Positions 51,025 through 59,356 of a stretch of 64,000 nucleotides of DNA are shown piece by piece. The stretch comes from Thiosulfatihalobacter marinus (lineage in GTDB: Bacteria; Pseudomonadota; Alphaproteobacteria; Rhodobacterales; Rhodobacteraceae). Positions within the stretch are counted from its first letter, which is position 1; each line of letters begins with the position of its first letter. The stretch covers positions 186,001 through 250,000 of the forward strand of contig NZ_JAECRZ010000002.1 in NCBI RefSeq assembly GCF_016019955.1, read 5' to 3'. Below the pieces are notes generated by a model, which saw only the letters and a list, made by a program, of their open reading frames with translations, had not been told where the DNA came from and searched no databases. Both the position numbers and the translations under genes were made by a program.

Positions 51025-52196
51025 AGATCACGGACGTAAATCCTATTGTGGTCGACGCCTTCCGCGCCAATTTCGTGTTCGTGCGCATCGAGACTGACGA
51101 GGGCGTGCATGGGATCGGCGAGGGCACGCTTGAGGTCAAGGAGCTAGCACTGGCGGCGGCCATCGACATGCTGAAGTCTTATCTTGTCGGCAAGGATCCA
51201 TTTGCGATAGAGCACCATATAGAGACGATGCATCGCGACAGCTATTGGCGCACCGGCCCGGTTCTGCGCAGTGCCCTGTCAGCTGTCGAGGCCGCGCTTT
51301 TCGACATCAAGGGCAAGGCTCTTGGCGTGCCGGTCTACGACCTTCTGGGCGGTGCCCATCGCGATGCAATCCGGTGTTATGCCAATGGCTGGTTCGCTGG
51401 CGCACGCACGCCCGAGCAATTCGCGGCATTGGCCAGGAACACAGTGGCCAAGGGTTTCACCGCATTGAAATGGGATCCGTTCGGCGCGGCCTACATGCAG
51501 ATCGACAGGGCGCAGCGGAACCTTTCGATGGACATCATGGCCGCCGTGCGTGACGCGGTCGGTCCTGATATCGGGTTGATGATCGAAGGGCACGGGCGGT
51601 TCGACGTTCCAACATCGATCGCACTCGCCCAGGATATCGCGCGGTTCGAACCGATCTGGTTCGAGGAACCCACACCACCCGACAGCATCGACGCGCTGGC
51701 CGAGGTGCGCCGCAAATCCCCGGTTGCCATCGCCGCCGGGGAACGGTTCTTTGACCTCGCCACCTTCCAGACCGCGATAGAGCAGGGCGCGGCGGACTAT
51801 CTGCAACCGGATGTCAGCCATGTCGGCGGCATGTTGGCCGCGAAACAGATCGCCGGTCAGGCCAACGCCAGGTTCTTGCCGGTCTGTCCGCACAATCCGA
51901 TCGGCCCAGTTGCAAATGCCATGACCTTGCAGATTGCAGCCGCTTGTTCGAATGTCGTTTGGCTTGAGACTATGACAACGGACGTGCCTTGGCGGGCCGA
52001 GATTGCGAGCGAGATGGCGTCGGTTGAGAATGGAGAGATGAGTATTCCGGCAACGCCCGGACTTGGTGTGGATATCGATACCACCGCGTGCGATCGCTAT
52101 CCCTATCAGCGCCATGATCTTCGGCATTATTCAGGCGCGCTGACTGATATTCGGCCCGCGGATGCCACGGATTGGGGCAAAGCCGCCGAAGCGTGA
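51021..52196 (+). CDS. Enolase-superfamily dehydratase, galactonate dehydratase-like
   Basis: The 391-residue enzyme has metal ligands E189, E215 and E241 (I-E-G-H, F-E-E-P, A-G-E-R) and histidine H191 two residues after the first ligand, plus H291 (C-P-H-N-P-I-G-P). Such a paired-His layout is characteristic of D-galactonate dehydratase-like enzymes. It would dehydrate an aldonate to a 2-keto-3-deoxy acid, the third step after the SDR and lactonase. Exact sugar not known. Confidence 0.88.
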   Translation: MKITDVNPIVVDAFRANFVFVRIETDEGVHGIGEGTLEVKELALAAAIDMLKSYLVGKDPFAIEHHIETMHRDSYWRTGPVLRSALSAVEAALFDIKGKALGVPVYDLLGGAHRDAIRCYANGWFAGARTPEQFAALARNTVAKGFTALKWDPFGAAYMQIDRAQRNLSMDIMAAVRDAVGPDIGLMIEGHGRFDVPTSIALAQDIARFEPIWFEEPTPPDSIDALAEVRRKSPVAIAAGERFFDLATFQTAIEQGAADYLQPDVSHVGGMLAAKQIAGQANARFLPVCPHNPIGPVANAMTLQIAAACSNVVWLETMTTDVPWRAEIASEMASVENGEMSIPATPGLGVDIDTTACDRYPYQRHDLRHYSGALTDIRPADATDWGKAAEA

Positions 52197-52288
52197 TCGG
52201 ATGACAGTGTATCTGCTGTGCGAGTTGGGTCACGTGGACGTGCTGGCGCAGTTGCCCGCGGCCCGGAACACGGCACGAGCCGTACCGC

Positions 52289-53296
52289 CTATTCAAATGC
52301 CAGCCGTGCGGATTCTCTTTCGATGGGTTCCGGGGCCAGAAGGCCAACCCGTTCGGGTACGCCAGCGATACAATGTCCGACCGCAGCGTATCCCAATTCG
52401 CGGGTCGGCAGGCGGACCGTTGTCAGCGAGGGGACGATCGAGGCTGAAATCGGCGAGTCGCCGAACCCGCAGATGGCAAGGTCTAGCGGCGCGGCCAGCC
52501 CAAGCCGGTGACATTCGAAAATGGCTCCAGCGGCCAAGACATCACCGGCCAGAAACAGGGCGTCCGGGCGGGAGGTCAGGTCAAGCGCCTGGCGCAGGAT
52601 CATCGCGCCTGCTTTGTAGTGCTCTCCGGGATCGGCGATGTCTACGACAAGAGGGGTCCGGCCTGCGGAGGAAACGGCGTCCAGATATCCATCCAGACGC
52701 TCCACTTCGACGCGATAGCCAAGCCGTCTGACCCCGAAGGCGACCGTTTGATAGCCCGCGCCGATCAAAGCGCCGGTCATCTGCGCGGCAATGGCCCGGT
52801 GGGACAGGCCGATGTCGACGCCCACAGGGGTATCCGACGCAGCCCATGCTTCGACAAACGGGATGCCGGATGCCGTGATCTGCCGGCGTGACCGGTCCGA
52901 CACGGTGTCACCGACAAAAATGATCCCGTCCGGACGCCAGCCTATTGCGGCTTCGATGCGTTTTTCTTGCATCTCAAGGCTGAACCGTGTCTCGAACACC
53001 ATGAGCGCGGCATTCACCGTATCGGCGGCCTCGGACACGCCTTCGATGATTTCCGGTACATAAGGAAGATCAAGCGACGGGGCCACAATCGCCAGCATCG
53101 GTCGTGACTTACCGGCAAGTCGGGACGCGGTGCTGTCGGCGACATAACCAAGTTTTTCAATGGCTTGAGATATTCTTTCGCGCGTGCCTTGAGATACTTT
53201 CTGAGGGGTTCTGAAAAACCGCGATATGGTCATCGGGGTCACGCCGGCCGCTTGGGCGACGTGCTCGAGCGTGATGTGGGTTCTCGGGTTCGTCAT
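52289..53296 (-). CDS. LacI-family repressor (cluster C)
   Basis: The 335-residue regulator has a LacI HTH at residues 7-30 (I-T-L-E-H-V-A-Q-A-A-G-V-T-P-M-T-I-S) and a periplasmic-binding-protein-like effector domain. It is divergent from the desaturase-like oxygenase gene at 53415. Three operator-like palindromes fill the gap. ATG 53296 gives the usual HTH start; the upstream part of the frame is noise. The effector is probably the substrate or product of the oxygenase system. Confidence 0.93.
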   Translation of the reverse strand: MTNPRTHITLEHVAQAAGVTPMTISRFFRTPQKVSQGTRERISQAIEKLGYVADSTASRLAGKSRPMLAIVAPSLDLPYVPEIIEGVSEAADTVNAALMVFETRFSLEMQEKRIEAAIGWRPDGIIFVGDTVSDRSRRQITASGIPFVEAWAASDTPVGVDIGLSHRAIAAQMTGALIGAGYQTVAFGVRRLGYRVEVERLDGYLDAVSSAGRTPLVVDIADPGEHYKAGAMILRQALDLTSRPDALFLAGDVLAAGAIFECHRLGLAAPLDLAICGFGDSPISASIVPSLTTVRLPTRELGYAAVGHCIAGVPERVGLLAPEPIERESARLAFE

Positions 53297-53311
53297 TCTG
53301 GCTGAATAAGG

Positions 53312-53327
53312 TGTTGTGCGGGCAACA
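53312..53327. promoter_or_regulatory. Operator 1 of a three-site LacI array
   Basis: TGTTGTGC and GGGCAACA form an imperfect palindrome centred near 53319.5, 15 bp upstream of the lacI-type start. It shares the TGTT...AACA ends with the two following sites. Confidence 0.55.
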
Positions 53328-53333
53328 TCAATT

Positions 53334-53351
53334 ATGTTATGCGCATAACAT
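53334..53351. promoter_or_regulatory. Operator 2 of a three-site LacI array (perfect palindrome)
   Basis: ATGTTATGC and GCATAACAT form a perfect 18-bp palindrome with a central CG, the standard layout of a LacI-family operator. It is centred at 53342.5. Confidence 0.8.
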
Positions 53352-53358
53352 GGCAATT

Positions 53359-53374
53359 TGTTGCCCGCATAACA
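53359..53374. promoter_or_regulatory. Operator 3 of a three-site LacI array
   Basis: TGTTGCCC and GCATAACA form an imperfect palindrome centred at 53366.5, 41 bp upstream of the oxygenase start. Its right half equals that of operator 2; its left half equals the complement of the right half of operator 1. Confidence 0.65.
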
Positions 53375-53414
53375 TTGCGGTGAATCTGTGTGCCTCGCGT
53401 AGGAGGATGATGAC

Positions 53415-54491
53415 GTGATCAAGTGGAAGAACTATGCCCTGCGCGCCGAACGTGATCCACGTATCGAAAACGCCATTGACGGCATTGGTTGGTACACCAG
53501 CCCGATCCCGCGCAAGCGGCTGAAAGAACTGGTCAGGCGCGACAATGGCAGGGCGGCCCGTCATTTTCTTTTGTGGCTCGCGCTGCTGGTTGCCAGTGGA
53601 GCGGTGGCCTATGCGACATGGCCGACCCTGTGGGCAATACCGGCGTTTCTGGTCTATGGCGTGATCTATAATTCCGCCGACAGCAAATGGCACGAGCTGT
53701 CTCATGGCACGCCATTTCGCAGCCATTGGGTGAACGAGTCGCTTTATCGGCTGGTGTCGCTGATGACTTTTCGCGAGCCGATCCGATGGCGCTGGAGCCA
53801 TTCACGCCATCACACACACACCATCCTTGTCGGTCATGACCCCGAAATCGCGTCTCCGCGCCCCCCGCACATCGCGCTTGCGCTTCTGGGGTTGTGGTAC
53901 CTGCGCGGCGCCTTGGGCGAGGTCAGGACTACGTCGGCCGTGGTCCGGGGCAGAATACCCGCGGATGTGGCGTCCTTTGTCCCCGAAAGCCAATGGCCCG
54001 AGATGGTCTACTGGAGTCGGATTTTCGTCGCGTTTATCGCCGCAATCGTTTTGGCATGTGTGATTGCCGGGTCAATCCTGCCTGCCATGTTTGTCGGGTT
54101 GCCGCGGCTCTACGGCTCGTTCCTCCACTACACACAGGCGTTTACGCAACATGCCGGTCTGGACGAGGATATTCTTGATCATCGACTCAGTTCTCGGACA
54201 GTTCTGATGAATCCGGTATTCCGGTTCCTCTACACAAACATGAACTATCACATCGAGCATCACATGTTCCCGATGGTGCCGTTCTACAACCTGCCCGAAC
54301 TACACGCCGAAATTCAGAGCGATTGCCCCGCGCCCTATGCAGGGCTGGGGGCCACCTATACCGAGATTTTCACGACCCTTTGGCGTCAGCGCCTCGATCC
54401 CACCTATTACGCCCGTCGGGTTCTGCCCGAAACGGCAGGTGCCAGCGGTGATCAGCGTGTCATGGACCCCGACTTTAGAAAGGTAGCGTAA
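53415..54491 (+). CDS. Desaturase-fold diiron oxygenase (MocD-like)
   Basis: The 358-residue membrane-type diiron protein has the three histidine boxes of fatty-acid desaturase/hydroxylase proteins: H93-x3-H97, H129-x2-H132-H133, and H280-x2-H283-H284. TM helices lie about 50-85 and 205-235. Rhizobial MocD, a member of this fold, acts with MocE and MocF in removing the methyl from 3-O-methyl-scyllo-inosamine. Here a Rieske ferredoxin and a reductase follow with 1-4 bp overlaps. GTG 53415 is the start, behind AGGAGG. A fatty-acid desaturase role is possible but less likely in this setting. Confidence 0.85.
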   Translation: MIKWKNYALRAERDPRIENAIDGIGWYTSPIPRKRLKELVRRDNGRAARHFLLWLALLVASGAVAYATWPTLWAIPAFLVYGVIYNSADSKWHELSHGTPFRSHWVNESLYRLVSLMTFREPIRWRWSHSRHHTHTILVGHDPEIASPRPPHIALALLGLWYLRGALGEVRTTSAVVRGRIPADVASFVPESQWPEMVYWSRIFVAFIAAIVLACVIAGSILPAMFVGLPRLYGSFLHYTQAFTQHAGLDEDILDHRLSSRTVLMNPVFRFLYTNMNYHIEHHMFPMVPFYNLPELHAEIQSDCPAPYAGLGATYTEIFTTLWRQRLDPTYYARRVLPETAGASGDQRVMDPDFRKVA

Positions 54492-54808
54492 TGAGCGACT
54501 GGATTGATATCTGTGCACTGGGCGAGATCGAGGAAGAGGATGTTCATCGCTTTGAACATGGCGGCGCGGTCTATCTTGCGGCGCGCGATGACTGCGATGG
54601 TGTCTTTGTGGTCGACGGCCTGTGCACCCACGAAAAGGTCGAACTGGCGAACGGGTTTGTCTTTGGATGCGTGCTGGAATGTCCGCGTCATCAAGGGCGG
54701 TTTGACCTGCGCGACGGGCGTCCCTGCGGCGGGCCGGTGACCGAGGGACTCAAAACCTATCCGACCCGTGTTCAAGCGGGGCGCGTTCAGGTGCAGTTGA
54801 TCGCGTGA
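54491..54808 (+). CDS. Rieske-type [2Fe-2S] ferredoxin (MocE-like)
   Basis: The 105-residue protein has the Rieske cluster motifs C45-T-H47 and C64-P-R-H67. It is a soluble electron carrier to the diiron oxygenase encoded just upstream, overlapping it by 1 bp. It is followed by its reductase with a 4-bp overlap. Confidence 0.92.
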   Translation: MSDWIDICALGEIEEEDVHRFEHGGAVYLAARDDCDGVFVVDGLCTHEKVELANGFVFGCVLECPRHQGRFDLRDGRPCGGPVTEGLKTYPTRVQAGRVQVQLIA

Positions 54809-55920
54809 GGCGGGTTGCCATCATCGGGTCCGGATTGGCCGGCATGGCGTGTGCTGCCAAGCTGCGCGCGGAAGGGTTTGCCGGTGAAATCCGGATGTTC
54901 AACGCAGAACCTTGTCCGCCATACGAAAAACCCGGCCTGTCGAAAGGCCGCATCGGTCTGGATGTGCCTGTGTCTTTGGTTGCGCCTGATCTGATGTACG
55001 AAGCGGCGGCACGCAGCATTTCTGTGACCGAACGGACGGTGGGAACGCGGTCCCGGATTGTCGGGCCGTTTGACCATATCGTGCTTGCTACAGGCCGCGC
55101 GGTCGTGCGCTTGCCGGGGTTCGACGACGCGGTGACTCTGCGGACCTTGGCCGACGCCCAAAGGCTGCGTCTTCGTCTGGGCGGGCAGGGCCGGGTAGCC
55201 ATTGTGGGAGCGGGCCTGATCGGTATGGAACTGGCCGCAGCCCTGTCCCAAGAGGGCGTGCCGGTGACCTTGGTCGAAGCGGGGCCTCGCGCCATGATGC
55301 GGGTGGTGCCGGCAGCCATTTCGGATAACGCCACAGCCCGAATGCGTGACGCGAATGTCGATGTGCGGTTTGCAACGCAACTGTCGCGGCAAGTGGCCGG
55401 CGAGCTTGTCCTGAGCGACGGGACTTCGATACCGGCAGATGTGGTTGTCGCCGCAATTGGTACGCACCCCGACACCGACCTCGCGCGCAGGGCAGGGGTG
55501 GCGGTTTCGAAAACGGGGATCATCGTGTCGCCCGACATGCGCGCCAGCTTTCCGGGCATTTGGGCGGTAGGGGACTGTGCGACGGTGCAAATGGCAGATG
55601 AAACCTTCGAGTGTCAGAATTACGCTGCCGCCCGCGACATGGGTGAAGCGGCAGCCCTTGGTATTCTGGGGCATCGACCGGATTGGCAGCCAAACACGTG
55701 GTTGTGGTCGGATCAGGGAGAGACCCGGATCGAGGGTGTCGGCCAGGCTGATGGCACGCACGACGTCACCGATTATCCGGACGGGGGATGCTCGGTCTCT
55801 GTTTCGCGCGCGGGGCGGCTTGTCGGCCAGTTTGCCATAGGCAGCCGCAAGGCGCTGCGCACTGTTCGAAAGGCGCAAAGCCAGATCATGAACAGAGCAA
55901 ATGAACAGGAAGCCGTCTGA
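54805..55920 (+). CDS. FAD-dependent ferredoxin reductase (MocF-like)
   Basis: The 371-residue flavoprotein has an N-terminal FAD motif (G-S-G-L-A-G) about residues 8-13 and an internal NAD(P) motif (G-A-G-L-I-G), then the G-D-C-A motif near residue 258. It moves electrons from NAD(P)H to the Rieske ferredoxin. The start is GTG 54805 inside the ferredoxin stop region (GTGAG). It completes a three-part oxygenase system. It is shorter than the typical 400-residue oxygenase reductases. Confidence 0.9.
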   Translation: MRRVAIIGSGLAGMACAAKLRAEGFAGEIRMFNAEPCPPYEKPGLSKGRIGLDVPVSLVAPDLMYEAAARSISVTERTVGTRSRIVGPFDHIVLATGRAVVRLPGFDDAVTLRTLADAQRLRLRLGGQGRVAIVGAGLIGMELAAALSQEGVPVTLVEAGPRAMMRVVPAAISDNATARMRDANVDVRFATQLSRQVAGELVLSDGTSIPADVVVAAIGTHPDTDLARRAGVAVSKTGIIVSPDMRASFPGIWAVGDCATVQMADETFECQNYAAARDMGEAAALGILGHRPDWQPNTWLWSDQGETRIEGVGQADGTHDVTDYPDGGCSVSVSRAGRLVGQFAIGSRKALRTVRKAQSQIMNRANEQEAV

Positions 55921-55929
55921 ACGTCGGGG

Positions 55930-56380
55930 ATGACCGTAGCCGAGATGCGCGCCTGCAAGGGTGTGTGCAAGCCTACCAAGATGACGCTGTAAAAAATCGC
56001 CGAACAGGCCCGCTCAAGCCGCCGATACCGAAGTGGCAACCGCGCGCATGACCGACGGGATCCATGACATCCGAGCGGCAGCGCTGTCACTGTTCCTTGT
56101 CTCTGGTCTGCGCCACGGCGAGACCCTCAGAAAAATGGCCGAACTGGCCCGCTCTTCTGATGCGCTGGATTGCGGTGCGGACGCGGTCTATCGTCCGATG
56201 AGGCCCAAGGCTCGGCGCCTTCTGGAGAACGAGGGCGTGCGTGTGGTGGGCCATGTTGGTCTTGTTCCGCGCCGTTCCACGTGGTTCTTTCCCGCGCCCG
56301 CCGAAACCGCGTCGATTGCTGAGAACGAGTTTGCCAAGTTCTTGCGGTGTTTGGACCGTGATCTGGATGATCCTCAATAA
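55930..56380 (+). pseudogene. Decayed PanB-like (ketopantoate hydroxymethyltransferase family) gene
   Basis: A start M-T-V-A-E-M-R-A-C-K-G is followed by a stop at 55990. After a frameshift the sequence reads C-G-A-D-A-V-Y-R-P-M-R-P and V-V-G-H-V-G-L-V-P-R-R-S-T-W in another frame, blocks that recall the PanB TIM-barrel family. The middle portion with the metal-binding Asp residues is missing. It overlaps the following minus-strand gene end by 7 bp. Assignment is by motif memory, and the gene is clearly broken. Confidence 0.6.
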
Positions 56381-57525
56381 GACGGTTTCAGCGGGAACCA
56401 ACCGGGGCGGGCGGGGTTCAGATAGGCGCCGTCGATCGACGTGACATGATAGTGTTCCAGCAGGTCCTCATCGACTTCGACACCCAGTCCTGGTCCCTCG
56501 GGCAAAGCAAAATGCCCGTCCGAGATTTTCGGGGGATTGCGACAGATATCCGCTGACAAATAAACACTTTCAGTGTCAATCGCGATGCTCAGGTTCGGCG
56601 TCGCGGCGGCGAGGTGCAGATAGGCCGCCTGACTGGGGCCAAGCTCTGCGCCCGAGTGCAGACCTACCGGCAGGCTGGCCGCTTCCGCTGCTCCGGCGGC
56701 TTTGCGGGCCTGCCACAACCCTCCGGCCTGATGCGGGTCCAGTAGCAGCACGTCGGCAGCTTTAGCTCGCAGAATGTTTCCGACGTCTTGCAGGGTGTAG
56801 GCGCTTTCATCCAGCGCGATCGGAACGGGCGACCATTGGCGCAGATAGGCATGGCCTTGCAGGTCGTCCAGCTCTAGCGGTTGCTCGACATAAGCGGGAT
56901 CAAAGGGTGCCAGACGTGACATTTGCCGCTTGGCCGTGCCGGGGGTCCAGGCGCCGTTCACATCCAGCCGAAGCGTGGCGGCTCCGATGGTTTCCCGCGC
57001 GATTTCTGCCAGCGTGATATCGCTTGCGGCGTCGAATCCGATCTTGACCTTGAAGGTCAGATAGCCCGCATCGAGAAAACCGGTCAGGCGGTCGCGCAAT
57101 GTGTCGGTATCGGCGGAAAACAAATAGGCGGCGGCTTCGATCTTGTCACGGAAAGCACCGCCCCAAAGCGCATAAAGCGGCAGGTCTGCGCGTTTGCCAA
57201 GCGCGTCCCACATGGCCATTTCCATTGCGGCGGCGGCCATGACAGCCGCGCGTTTGTGGTGATAGTAACCGGCCCCCAAGACATTGCGCCAGAACCGCTC
57301 GACCTGGCTGATGTCATAGCCAACGGCCATCGGTGCCACCAGTTTCTCAAAAACGGCAGGGACGGCATCGATCAGACACAACGTTTCGCCCCAGCCGGTG
57401 ATTCCGTCTTCCGTTTCGATCTTGCACACCAGCCGCGTGGTGCCGATTCGCGTCCCCGACCCCCACTCAATCGTTTCTTTGAAGGGGACGCGCACCATGG
57501 CGTGATGAACCGACTTGATCCGCAT
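56374..57525 (-). CDS. Enolase-superfamily enzyme, MR/MLE type (cluster D)
   Basis: The 383-residue enzyme has K159-V-K161, metal ligands D188, E214 and D239, and a D263/H289 pair that could form the dyad of mandelate racemase-like dehydratases. It is transcribed away from the IclR-lactonase fusion gene, with a 17-bp operator (57557-57573) between them. It is probably the acid dehydratase of cluster D, acting after the lactonase. Muconate-type cycloisomerase activity cannot be excluded. Confidence 0.87.
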   Translation of the reverse strand: MRIKSVHHAMVRVPFKETIEWGSGTRIGTTRLVCKIETEDGITGWGETLCLIDAVPAVFEKLVAPMAVGYDISQVERFWRNVLGAGYYHHKRAAVMAAAAMEMAMWDALGKRADLPLYALWGGAFRDKIEAAAYLFSADTDTLRDRLTGFLDAGYLTFKVKIGFDAASDITLAEIARETIGAATLRLDVNGAWTPGTAKRQMSRLAPFDPAYVEQPLELDDLQGHAYLRQWSPVPIALDESAYTLQDVGNILRAKAADVLLLDPHQAGGLWQARKAAGAAEAASLPVGLHSGAELGPSQAAYLHLAAATPNLSIAIDTESVYLSADICRNPPKISDGHFALPEGPGLGVEVDEDLLEHYHVTSIDGAYLNPARPGWFPLKPSY

Positions 57526-57556
57526 TCAGGCAATCTCCGGCGAATGATCTGTTGAC

Positions 57557-57573
57557 TTGGAACTTAGTTTCAA
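57557..57573. promoter_or_regulatory. Cluster D operator, copy 1 (IclR-type palindrome)
   Basis: TTGGAACTTAGTTTCAA is a 17-bp near-palindrome (TTGGAAC and GTTTCAA arms). It lies between the divergent enolase and IclR-lactonase genes. Two copies with TCT in the centre precede the binding-protein gene at 62767. IclR regulators bind such short palindromes. Confidence 0.75.
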
Positions 57574-57641
57574 AATATAGAAGTCGCAGCGAATGGCAAG
57601 TCTCGGATCGCCGTGACACACCATAAGGAAGGATATGTAAC

Positions 57642-59342
57642 GTGGCGAAATCCGCGTCCAAAAAAGACCGCGAAGATGCTGCCCAGCCCGGGATGCAGGC
57701 CCTGACGCGCGGGCTTGCGGTGGTCGATATGGTTGCTTCGGCGGAGAAGCCGCAGCGCTTTACCACCCTGCTGGATCAGTCGGGATTGCCCAAGGGCACT
57801 CTGCACCGGCTTCTGCAAACGCTGGTCGATGCGCGCTATCTTGCGTTGGACGAGCAGTTGCAAACCTATCGCCTGGGGTCGCGCCCGTTTGAGTTGGCGC
57901 ATCGCGTTTGGGACCAGTTTGACCTGCGCGGCGCTGCCGAGCCTGAATTGGTGCGTTTGCGCGACGTGACAGGCGAAACGATCCGGTTGGGTACGTTGAG
58001 CGAAGGCGAGGTTTTATACGTCGACCAGCGCTCGAATCCACAGCCGTTGCGGATTGCCAACGGTGTCGGCAGCCGGGCCGCCTTGCATGCCACCGCGATG
58101 GGCAAGGCGATTGCCGCGCATCTTGGCGTAGCAGAGCGGCATCGGCTGGTCGAGGCAGACAAGCTGACCGCCTTTACTGGCCGCACGGTGGTGTCGGGGG
58201 GCGATCTGGATCAGCAGTTGAACATCATCAAGGCGCGGGGCTATGCGATTTCGGTCGAAGAGATGCATGAGGGTATTTCCGGTGTTGCCGCTGCCATTCT
58301 GGATCATCAGGCCGAACCGCTGGGTGCTGTCGGCATCGTCGGGCCGTCCTTCCGCTTGCCTGAAGAAAAGCTGCATGAACTGGGCCGCGAAGTGATCGAG
58401 GCAGCGCGGCGCATCGCCGGAAACATCGGAGAGTTGGCCATGTCGATCTCTGTGAATCCGCGCCCCGAGACCGCGGACGACGTGCGGGTCGCTGTGCCGG
58501 GCGCAGATTTTCTGGCCGAGGGGCCGCATTGGTCCGAAAACCGCCAGCGTTTGCATTTCGTCGACATTCTTGCGCCGGCCGTGATTACTTCGGACCCTGA
58601 AACAGGGCGCCGCGATGAAACCGAATTGCCCGAACTGGTGGGCTGTGTTGTGCCGCGCGCCTCGGGCGGGTTTGTCGTTGCGACCGAAACCGGCGTCAAG
58701 ACGCTCTCGGAAGACGGTGCGCTGTCGGTGATCTGCGAGCCCGAGGCCGACATGCCGGGCAACCGGTTCAATGACGGAAAATGCGACCGTCAGGGACGCT
58801 TCTGGGTGGGGTCACTGGCGATCAACACCGCACCCGGACAGGGCAATCTGTGGCGGGTGGATGCCGATGGGTCGGCGCATTTGATGGATCGCGGCTTTCA
58901 TATCTCGAATGGCTTGGGCTGGAGCCCGGATGATCGCACCATGTATTTCACCGACTCCGGCACCCGCGAAATACTGGCCTATGATTTTGATGCCGCATCG
59001 GGGGGCATTTCCAACCGCCGGACGTTCGTCTCGTTTGATGAGGGCAAAGGCGTGCCCGACGGGTTGGCGGTTGATGCCGACGGATTTGTTTGGGTGGCGT
59101 GCTGGGATGGGTGGTCGGTTGTTCGGTTTGATCCCGACGGCAAGGTCGACCGAGTGCTGAACCTGCCGGTGCCGCGCCCGACAAGCTGTGCCTTCGGCGG
59201 GGCCGACCTGAGTACACTTTTCATCACCACCGCCCGCATCCGCCTGTCCAGCCAGGTGCTGGCCGAGGCGCCGATGTCGGGCAGTGTTCTGGCCATCAAT
59301 GCCGGCGTCAAAGGACAAAACGAAACCTGCTTTGCGGGCTAA
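57642..59342 (+). CDS. IclR transcriptional regulator fused to SMP-30 lactonase
   Basis: The 566-residue protein is one continuous frame. Residues 18-80 are an IclR winged helix (F-T-T-L-L-D-Q-S-G-L-P-K-G-T-L-H), residues 90-265 an IclR effector domain (G-K-A-I-A-A-H, I-S-G-V-A-A-A-I), then a short linker (266-282) and an SMP-30/gluconolactonase propeller (283-566) with E293 in A-E-G-P-H-W, N377-D378-G, and V-P-D-G-L-A-V-D. GTG 57642 is the start, behind AAGGAAGGA. It may sense a sugar acid and hydrolyse its lactone in one protein. No stop or frameshift separates the parts. Confidence 0.92.
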   Translation: MAKSASKKDREDAAQPGMQALTRGLAVVDMVASAEKPQRFTTLLDQSGLPKGTLHRLLQTLVDARYLALDEQLQTYRLGSRPFELAHRVWDQFDLRGAAEPELVRLRDVTGETIRLGTLSEGEVLYVDQRSNPQPLRIANGVGSRAALHATAMGKAIAAHLGVAERHRLVEADKLTAFTGRTVVSGGDLDQQLNIIKARGYAISVEEMHEGISGVAAAILDHQAEPLGAVGIVGPSFRLPEEKLHELGREVIEAARRIAGNIGELAMSISVNPRPETADDVRVAVPGADFLAEGPHWSENRQRLHFVDILAPAVITSDPETGRRDETELPELVGCVVPRASGGFVVATETGVKTLSEDGALSVICEPEADMPGNRFNDGKCDRQGRFWVGSLAINTAPGQGNLWRVDADGSAHLMDRGFHISNGLGWSPDDRTMYFTDSGTREILAYDFDAASGGISNRRTFVSFDEGKGVPDGLAVDADGFVWVACWDGWSVVRFDPDGKVDRVLNLPVPRPTSCAFGGADLSTLFITTARIRLSSQVLAEAPMSGSVLAINAGVKGQNETCFAG

Positions 59343-59356
59343 GGAGGAGAACGCGC

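Noticed and set aside
53331-53375. Interpreting the repeated GCATAACAT units as a CRISPR or tandem repeat array
   Set aside because: The units are palindromic half-sites in a divergent promoter next to a LacI gene, too short and too few for CRISPR.
53415-54491. Annotating the three-His-box protein simply as a fatty-acid desaturase
   Set aside because: Coupling to a Rieske ferredoxin and a flavoprotein reductase under a LacI regulator fits a MocD-like oxygenase better; the alternative is noted in the entry.
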